In this document: positions 53,001-60,000 of the stretch, piece after piece
Layout: every line of letters begins with the position of its first letter
Position numbering within the stretch: position 1 is the first letter of the stretch
Origin: Symbiodinium natans
Taxonomy: Eukaryota > Sar > Dinophyceae > Suessiales > Symbiodiniaceae
Length of the DNA: 60,000 nt
Assembly: GCA_905221605.1 (NCBI GenBank)
Contig: CAJNDS010000236.1
Coordinates: 583,501-643,500 of the forward strand
Reading direction: 5' to 3'
Translations under genes and position numbers: made by a program
The notes under the pieces: model-generated
What the model saw: the letters and a program-made list of their open reading frames with translations, nothing else
Database searches by the model: none
What the model was told of the DNA's origin: nothing

Positions 53001-56000
53001 GGGTGGGGGGTGTGGGGGGTGACGGTAGAGGGTTGGTGTCGGATTAGGGAGTTGGGGGCGGAAGGCAGGGGTGGACTGGGGGGCATAGAGATGAAGAAGC
53101 GAGGGGGGGGGGGGGGTGGGGGGGGTGGGGGGGGTGGGGGTGGGGGGGGGGGTGGGGGGGGTGGGGGGGGGGTGGGGGGGGGGGGGGGTGGGGGGGGGGT
53201 GGGGGGAGGGGTTGTAATTCCCGAGAGCGGGGGGCCCTTTACTTGATCAGCAAACTGGCCAGGAGAGAGGGTGGGCCCTTTACGAGAGTTCCACGGGTGG
53301 AACACTGGGAGGGGTTGTAATTCCCGAGAGCGGGGGGCCCTTTACTTGATCAGCAAACTGGCCTGGAGAGAGGGTGGGCCCTTTACTAGTTCCACGGGTG
53401 GAACAGTGGGAGGGGTTGTAGTTCCACGGGTGGAACACTGGGAGGGGTTGTAATTCCCGAGAGCGGGGGACCCTTTACTTGATCAGCAAACTGGCCTGGA
53501 GAGAGGGTGGGCCCTTTACTAGTTCCACGGGTGGAACGCTGGGAGGGGTTGTAGTTCCACGGGTGGAACACTGGGAGGGGTTGCAATTCCCGAGACCGGG
53601 GGGCCCTTTACTTGATCAGCAAACTGGCCTGTAGTTCCACGGGTGGAACACTGGGAGGGGTTGTAGTTCCACGGGTGGAACACTGGGAGGGGTTGTAGTT
53701 CCCGAGAGCGGGGGGCCCTTTACTTGATCAGCAAACTGGCCTGGAGAGAGGGTGGGCCCGTTTACTTGTTCCACGGGTGGAACACTGGGAGGGGTTGTAA
53801 TTCCCGAGAGCGGGGGGCCCTTTACTTGATCAGCAAACTGGCCTGGAGAGAGGGTGGGCCCTTTACTAGTTCCACGGGTGGAACACTGGGAGGGGTTGTA
53901 GTTCCACGGGTGGAACACTGGGAGGGGTTGTAATTCCCGAGAGCGGGGGGCCCTTTACTTGATCAGCAAACTGGCCTGGAGAGAGGGTGGGCCCTTTACT
54001 AGTTCCACGGGTGGAACACTGGGAGGGGTTGTAATTCCCGAGAGCGGGGGGCCCTTTACTTGATCAGCAAACTGGCCTGGAGAGAGGGTGGGCCCTTTAC
54101 TAGTTCCACGGGTGGAACACTGGGAGGGGTATTTTTTTGAGATGCGCACAGTACTCAGTTTTGAACCAAGTCCCAGAGCACGCCAAAAATCGTACTCTGT
54201 CGCCCTGTTCCACCCTTCCTGAGGTCGCCCTTCGAACCGTTTCTCCTTCACATGTCGCTTCCAGACCGCCAGTCGCCCTGTACAACCGCTACAGGGGGGG
54301 GAAGGTTGGGGTGGGGGGGGTGGGGGGGGGGGTGGGGTGGGGCGGGGTGGGGGGGTGTGGGGGGGGTGGGAGGGGTGGGGGGGGTGGGAGGGGGGGTGGG
54401 GGGGGGGTGGTCGGGCATGCACTGGACCCTTTAAACCGCCTGAATGGATGGGGTGGGGGGGGGGTCAAAGGTCCAATTCAATGAGGGCGATGGGTGGCGG
54501 GGTTTGGGCATGCACTGAAGCCAAACAATGCAAAAACACTCCAATTCAAGGTGTCATGAGCAGCATGCTGTGAGAGCGGGTGAGGGCGGTGAGGGCGGTG
54601 GGGGGTCTTCACTGATGCCGCCCTGCTACCGCTGGGGTCGGCGGATAATATATTCTAATTTAAGAAATTCTATGAGAATATTTAAGCAAATTGAATGATA
54701 ATATCTTAGTAAATTAGATGATAATAATTTAAAGGGCCTCGTTGGCTCCATCCCTCCCAGGTTGATGCGATCAGCCTCCACGTCTTCAGCTGCTACGCCA
54801 ATGGCCTGAAGTGCCTCGGAGAGCGCATATCAAAACAGAGGGTTCGGAGCGCAGGGACTACGAGGCGCAGTGCTGGGGAAGAAAGTCGGGTTTCTGCACT
54901 TAAAGCACTTGGAGAGCACATCTATAGGTTTTGCACCACGCTGCAAGTGCAAACTTAGGTACCACTTGGATCGCTACCGTGTTTTCGGCCACTGGGCCGG
55001 AGCATGCCGGAGCGCTGTAGATCCATTTTGGTCTCTTCTTAGGCAGGTGGACACGACTTGGCACCAAAAACCTGCCAGATATTCGAAAGGATTCGAGAGT
55101 GCCGGGCTGTTTTTCTTCTCAAGGAGCTCCAACCCCCAACTATTGAACCGCTGAGCTCAGGTCACTGTTTATCCGACGCTGTGCATAAAAACAGCCTCGG
55201 ACAAAAGCCTCGGACGGTCTAATCCCTTGTGTCCGACAAGGCAAGCCCATGTGGGTCACGGAAATTGCCTGCTCCGACACCGCCTCACCGGAGCGGCTAT
55301 CTGCAGAGGACGGATGTTTGGGATCTCCTTTTTGAGGGACTTTAGAGGTTGAAGGTTTAGGGCTTTGGGGGCTCAGAGTAGTTCAGCTAAAGCTTAAGAG
55401 CTGAAACGGACGACAAGTCGGATGACCCAACAAAGCTTGGGAGCATGCCAAAGGCTTTTTTTGCGCCTGAAGCCGACGCCGCTACGAAATGGATTTACAC
55501 CACCTTCTCCTGGTGGGCACTGCAGTACCGGAGAGTGCTCCCATGTCGGTACAAACGGTGGGAGGGGGGTCAGCAGATCACTAGTTGAGCAAACAACAGC
55601 CATGCCTTCCGTCCAGGGCCAGATGGCGTACATGAAGGAGGCTCGTGGGGATCGTATGGCCCTAGACCCTAAGAGGTGGGGGTGGGGGCCAGAGATGAGC
55701 AATTGTGGACGTTGCAATCAGTGCGTGCGGCTTGTAATCAGCAGTCTCCAGAACGAGCATCTACAGTCAGGTTTATCATACCGAGACACAGACATAGACA
55801 ACCCCAGAAGCACTTCAGTCGAGAGAGACACACGTTCCTGCACAGTGAATGTGAGACCTGAGGCAATCCCCCTCCTCGAGGCCGATGAGGATGTGGAGAT
55901 GCTCCTGGCTTGCATCGAGTACCAAGGGTTCAACCCTGGCTGCCCCCCCGAAATATACAACATACTGTAGGACCTGTAGGATCTCCAGGGATGCTGGAAA

Positions 56001-56630
56001 AGGGAGAAGGGGAGAGCGGGGGGAAGATGCTCCGGGCAGGATGTTTCCATAGCTTCAGATAGCGAAATTGTTCCGGGGCCGCCAAACTCGGGACTCCAAG
56101 GTATGCCTGGTTCAGCTACTTCAAGGACCAGTGGGCCCATCCGATCGTGGCTTGGGATCCCTTATTTGTCCTTTAAAAGTCGACTTCTTCGTTTTCTTGC
56201 CGATGGGCTTTCTGTCCCTGGAGTTCATGCCATGAATGCATTACCAGGACTCGTTCCTTGCAGCCTTGAGAAGCACGGCACACGTAAAGCCACAACCATA
56301 AGAGGTTTGCCATTTGGCCTATGTGACCACAACAGCAAGCTTCCCTGACCTTCAACCCTGAACCCCAACATGAGTCCTGTGCAGGTGGACGGAGAGTGCC
56401 TTGACTCAAGGGTCATAGAGATGCCAAGTTCTGAGATGAGTTAAAAGTTTGGACTTTGGTCCGTGGTATGCGTCCATTGCGAAACCAGGCTTGCCTTTGC
56501 TGTGGGCCTCTAGACCTCAAAGCCTTTTCCTGTTCCGGGGTTTGCGACGCCGTGTCAGCCCAGGAATGGAGATGCTGGCCTCATCCACCCGAACGGCACC
56601 CTGACAAACCTGGGGAAGCTTGCCTCACAA
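50043..56630 (+). CDS. GH128-type glycoside hydrolase (probable beta-1,3-glucanase), multi-exon
   Basis: Exons: possibly 50043-50106 (HIVSWGATWDYKLQ), 50381-50444 (AAGIEFYPMIWGSGGW), 51317-51381 (KALLGFNEPNFPDQ), 51956-51977, 52109-~52170 (YYWKDFEKIGEENNITYLAA), 52758-52808 (DPIDWLYQFFYHCADCK; may start at 52737), 54761-54822 (VDAISLHVFSCYANGL), 54959-54987, 55241-55312 (KPMWVTEIACSDTASPERL), 55600-55640, 55863-55900, 56101-56130 (YAWFSYFKD), 56564-56630 (AGLIHPNGTLTNLGKL). Nearly all joins are in phase and follow the order of the GH128 (Glyco_hydro_cc) TIM barrel: PMIWG, GFNEP with the acid/base Glu, WL-x2-FF, V-T-E with the nucleophile Glu, YAWF, G-T-L-T-x-L-G. Known members cut beta-1,3-glucans. 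One small exon between 52170 and 52737 and the N-terminus are unresolved. Eight donors are GC, one GA, one GT. Confidence 0.85.
51602..51722 (+). repeat. Family A element, copy 10, within a GH128 intron
   Basis: TATGGGGGTTGACGATAATA at the left and TGTCGTAAACCCCCATATA at the right, GAATCCCCCTAAACAAGAAG and GGACCCCAATAGGGTACCCC inside. It lies in the 574 bp intron 51382-51955, so here it is an insertion into a larger intron. Confidence 0.85.
52940..53215 (+). repeat. Extreme G-rich tract
   Basis: Runs of four to ten G separated by single T or C, densest at 53102-53210. Strong potential for G-quadruplexes on the plus strand. It lies in the GH128 intron 52809-54760. The minus-strand Pro-only frame is an artefact. 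Confidence 0.95.
53211..54130 (+). repeat. Minisatellite, 100 bp core with optional 33 bp subunit
   Basis: Eight units start at 53211, 53314, 53447, 53580, 53692, 53794, 53927 and 54028. Spacing is about 101-103 bp, or 133 bp when an extra 33 bp subunit is inserted (twice in tandem around 53640). The subunit contains the perfect palindrome GTTCCACGGGTGGAAC; the core contains TTACTTGATCAGCAAACTGG. Confidence 0.95.
54292..54420 (+). repeat. G-rich tract
   Basis: GGGGT and GGGTGGG repeats, similar to 52940-53215, in the same intron. Confidence 0.9.
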
Positions 56631-56930
56631 GCAGAAATCAGGTGTGTGTGAATTTCGGCGCTCCCTAAGCTGCATGTGCACATATCTGCCCCGAGCCGAC
56701 ACGAAACAGAGACAGCTTCACTAAATCACATCTTTCTCTCAAGGTGCTGTATCTGCCAGCCCCCGCAACCGGATAAACCGAAGATAACCGAAGAAGTGGA
56801 CTTCGAAGGAAGTTGTTCAGCTCCTTCGCTTCCGGCTCGAACTTGACGGAGATCAACATCACGATCCCCGAGTGGAGGAATCTTGGGAAGCAAGGCGTTC
56901 CAAGCACAGGGGTCCAAAGCTGCGCGACTC

Positions 56931-57003
56931 GGGGGGGGGGGGGGGGGGGGGGAAGGGAGGGGGGGGGGATTAAGGAGGGGGGGGGGGGGATTAGGGGTGG
57001 GGT
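56931..57003 (+). repeat. G-rich tract
   Basis: Long G runs interrupted by A and T, after the last catalytic exon of the GH128 gene. Confidence 0.92.
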
Positions 57004-57196
57004 TGGGCATGCGACTCTTAGATGGTTATGGTAGTGAAATACATCTCCGGGCGATCTTTGCTTCAGCCTGAAAAGGGACCATACTTCTAAACACTTATCG
57101 CCGAACGTCGCGGCATGTCGGTGGGGACCTCAGCTTACGAAATGAGTACTTGCTCGGGAGCAGGGTGGCCATGAAGCTGACATGTCGCTGGGCTAG

Positions 57197-59428
57197 GAAT
57201 GAGACGAACGAGAGCTCCACCACTACAACCGGGAGCTCTGGCCTCAGTCGGTTTGAATAGCCGCTGGCACCCTACTGTGAGTCTGTGGGTTCTAATGCCT
57301 CCCATGACGTGCTTACCCAGACAGCTTTCTTCCAAGTCATCAGAGCTTAGCAAACAGCCCCATGGGCGGAGCTTGCAAGGGACCTCTGCAAGGGGTCCAG
57401 AGGGAGGGTGTCGTGAGGTGAGACCCTCACAACAACCAAGTCAGCAACCGCGACTGTGTCCGAGACTGCCACATCTTCGACCACAGGACTGCCAAGTCAC
57501 CTCAGGGTTCTAGGGTTTAAGGTGATGCTGCCCGGAGACAGCATCTTCACGGCACTTGCGCAACAGTTTTCCAGGATCAGCGACCTGGTCAAGTACGGGG
57601 TCCACAACCATGACCAGCTCTGTGACGGTGGCTGCATCGACGTTACTTTATTTTGTCATTGGCATGTCGTTGGGATCGGAGGCCGCATGTTCACTCATCA
57701 TTGCAGCAGAAGGTAAGTTGTGGCTAGCGGCTAGCAATTCCAATGAGATGAATGGCAAGTTGTCGTGCGTAGTACAATCGCTCGACACGAGCCAGAGCAG
57801 TCTTAACTGGGCAACGGGGTAAGTGTTTCAGGAAGCACCTTTGTCTAACACTGCCTCAATACCGACTGTACACTAAGTATACCTTTGTTGGAACTTGCCT
57901 CGGGCCGCCAAGCTTCAGAACAAACAGAGATGACGAACTGAACGAGGCTTCCGATCCCTTGTGATCCCTATACACCTCCTACAGCATACTGTATACACCC
58001 TTACACCCCTGCGTGGCAAAACAAATTGTTTTGGGCTGAATGGAGTTGCTTGCGCACGCAAGGCCACCAGCACGCGGACCACCACTCAGACCATTTCCTC
58101 CACGACCACCCAGACAGACACAAGCACAACACTCACAACCACGGGCAGTGCCACCAGCAGCACAACGCAAAGCTCAACTGCCACATCGATCACCCTCACA
58201 AGCAGCACAAAAACTTGGTCAGGCGTTACATCGTCAACCACGACGGTGACGGCCACAGAGACCTCTGCAACCATCACTGTCAGCACCACGTTCAGCGCGA
58301 CAGAGACTTCAGTCACGGGCACGGAGACAGCTACCAGCACCTTCAGCACCACGCTCACTGCGACCAGCCCACCCGAAGTGACCACCACTGCGACCGCCAC
58401 CGAGCCGCTGGCTTTGGCGAGCACGGTCACGGGCACAGCTACCACCACTCTCAGCAGCACCTACTGGGCGATGCCAGCGATGACCAAGACGCAAACTGCC
58501 ACAAGGACCCTTAGAGCCACCATCAAGTTAGGTACTCAATGCAATCAGAATACAGTATCATAGATTTTCAGGAAGCTTTGCAAAGGCCTGTGGGCCCCTT
58601 GACATGCCATTCAGGCACGTCTGGCCCTTTTCCGCAGTCATGTGGTATCGCAGAGCCATCATAGGACCTTGACGACCACGTTGACGACCCCGTCGCTGCG
58701 CCGCAACCAGCCCCCCCCCCCCTCCCCCCTCCGCTTCCCGCGGCTATTTGCAACTTAACGAGCCTGCTCAAGTCTGTGTGTGCAACGATCTGTGCTGCCT
58801 GCGTAGAAATCCCTTGCCAGTGGTGTTTCTTCAACTCAACATTTTTCTGTCCGGTTAAAGTAGGAAAAGCATGCAGATGTCCTCACTCTCTCCGAAGAAG
58901 ACAGGTCGACCAGCGCTACACAGACCACCACACTCGTCCTTCCCTCAGCTTCTGTGGCCACGGCGATTCATGCATCTGCATTCGATAGGCCTTGCTCGGA
59001 CCCCCGAAGTATGTAAACAAGCAGCCAAAAACTCCACAAAGGGCCATTAGTTTTCATACTTTGTGCAGAGCCCAGAGCCCCCCTCCCCCTCCCGCCCAGT
59101 CTTGCGTTAGAAGTTGGACTTGTGACATTCCGGAGTTTTTTTTTGTCAACTGGGCAATTGATGGCAATTGTTCAGTTCAGGCCCCCGTCACGACCGTGGG
59201 CCCTGCGACGGCCACACAGACGCTGAGTGCCACGGCCCTCTCAGGCCAAGGGGAGACGCGCTTATGAGGTGGCCGTAGGGGCATGACAAAGTGCCATCCG
59301 ATCTTTTCCTCGGCCGGTCTTAAAAGAACTTTTCGGGGCATGTACTGCTGAGTAGCGGCTTTGTTCCGGGCAGGCACAGAGACCTGGACGGCCACCAGTA
59401 CTTCGGAGACTGTGCTACAAGTTGCAGT
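57197..59428 (+). CDS. Thr/Ser-rich (mucin-like) exons, probable tail of the GH128 protein
   Basis: Short exons on the same strand share a Thr/Ser-rich composition and are bounded by AG and G(T/C/A): 57197-~57246 (NETNESSTTTTGSSGL), 57423-57486 (TLTTTKSATATVSETATSST), 57575-~57633 (SATWSSTGSTTMTSSVTVA), 58063-~58500 (TSTRTTTQTISSTTTQTDTS and onward), 58905-~58965 (STSATQTTTLVLPSASVA), 59181-59249 (APVTTVGPATATQTLSATAL), 59374-~59428 (TETWTATSTSETVLQVA). The second and third join in phase through a GA donor (57487). Such tails are usually heavily O-glycosylated and fit a secreted or surface enzyme. They follow the catalytic exons with no intervening gene, so I place them in the same gene, but the connecting exon was not found. 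They could form a separate gene, and the 3' end is open. Confidence 0.6.
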
Positions 59429-59598
59429 GCTGACTTGTTGCTAATTTTCTTTGTTGGGGCAGCTTTTAAAAGGCCTTTGCAGAACAGAGCCCAGCACACG
59501 TTCTCAGACTCGAAGTTTGTTAGGTTCGGCTTTGGCATGGGTTCTCTCGAAGGGACATTCACTTGAGGGCACCGAAGGTTTTTGAGATGATGGAACCC

Positions 59599-59656
59599 GA
59601 AACCCTAAACCCTAAACCCTAAACCCTAAACCCTAAACCCTAAACCCTAAACCCTA
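59599..59656 (-). repeat. Telomere-like repeat (CCCTAAA)8
   Basis: Eight perfect units. Confidence 0.95.
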
Positions 59657-59833
59657 CAGGTTTGGTGGGGAGATGGAGCTCCCTGCAATTTCCCCCCGAA
59701 ACAACATTGTTCTCTCTTCATTGCCTATCTGTTGCCAAGCTTGTAGGGGGGGGGGGGGGTAAACGAGTGCGGGTCTACGAAAATTCCCCTTTTGAATATG
59801 GTTGGCTATGACTCCTGAAGCGGGCACGGTTTG

Positions 59834-59863
59834 CCCTAAACCCTAAACCCTAAACCCTGAACC
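59834..59863 (-). repeat. Telomere-like repeat (CCCTAAA)n
   Basis: Three to four units; another CCCTAAACCCTAA closes the window at 59987-60000. Confidence 0.9.
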
Positions 59864-60000
59864 CACAATTTGTGAAGACTCAGGACAGCATTGACAGCGC
59901 GCCTTGTCTGAATCGCTGCGCCTAAGCCTATCAATGTTCCAGTCAGCGCATCCTGGACCCGATTTTTCGGCATCCTAAAGTCTGCACCCCTAAACCCTAA

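Noticed and set aside
52853-53305. 150-codon minus-strand frame that is almost entirely proline, and matching Gly-rich plus-strand frames
   Set aside because: Translation of the G-rich tract, which lies in an intron of the GH128 gene.
53386-54422. Regularly repeated frames that might suggest a repeat protein or a CRISPR array
   Set aside because: The whole 100/133 bp unit is repeated with no variable spacers, and frames are open in several phases. It is a minisatellite.
58086-58460. Val-rich minus-strand frame of 124 codons
   Set aside because: Shadow of the Thr/Ser-rich exon on the plus strand; ACN codons read as GTN-like Val codons in reverse.

Overview
The window reads as nuclear DNA of a dinoflagellate, most likely Symbiodiniaceae or a relative. 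Evidence: many blocks of plant-type telomere repeat (TTTAGGG/CCCTAAA) lie inside the sequence in both orientations; genes are sparse and cut into short exons; and the introns that can be fixed by reading-frame phase often start with GC or GA instead of GT. No bacterial operons, ribosome binding sites, rRNA, CRISPR array or convincing tRNA was seen. Many long open frames are low-complexity artefacts or lack an ATG.

0-20 kb: a patchwork of telomere-like blocks, short inverted-repeat elements and isolated exon-like segments. Two small genes can be partly spliced by hand: one on the minus strand near 8 kb and one on the plus strand at 11.66-12.33 kb. A large TG/GCGT microsatellite lies at 13.95-14.46 kb. 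20-28.4 kb: an intact intronless gene for a RING + two CCCH zinc fingers + R3H protein (21344-23410), a small minus-strand gene at 24.1-24.5 kb, a spliced gene for a single-pass membrane protein (25.3-26.4 kb) and coding-like exons at 27.2-28.2 kb.

28.4-39.4 kb: an AT-rich island without recognisable genes. Its core is a 5.65 kb inverted repeat (arms 30811-32334 and 35014-36463) made of degenerate telomere-like sequence plus six alternately oriented copies of a conserved hairpin. Diverged repeats of about 290 bp lie outside and inside it.

39.4-43.5 kb: two plus-strand genes in tandem, a 665-residue protein of unknown family and a ubiquitin-like + ankyrin-repeat protein. 44-50 kb: more telomere-like blocks, a minus-strand gene at 45.5-46.1 kb whose two resolved introns hold short inverted-repeat elements, and a small plus-strand gene near 48.8 kb.

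50-59.4 kb: a plus-strand, many-exon gene encoding a GH128-type glycoside hydrolase (probable beta-1,3-glucanase). About 13 exons carry the catalytic domain, and Thr/Ser-rich exons downstream probably form its tail. One of its introns contains a G-rich tract and a 100/133 bp minisatellite.

The main discovery candidate is a pair of short inverted-repeat families (A, 10 copies; B, 6 copies). In several independent genes they occupy introns whose flanking exons join in phase. They look like introner elements, that is, mobile elements that create introns.
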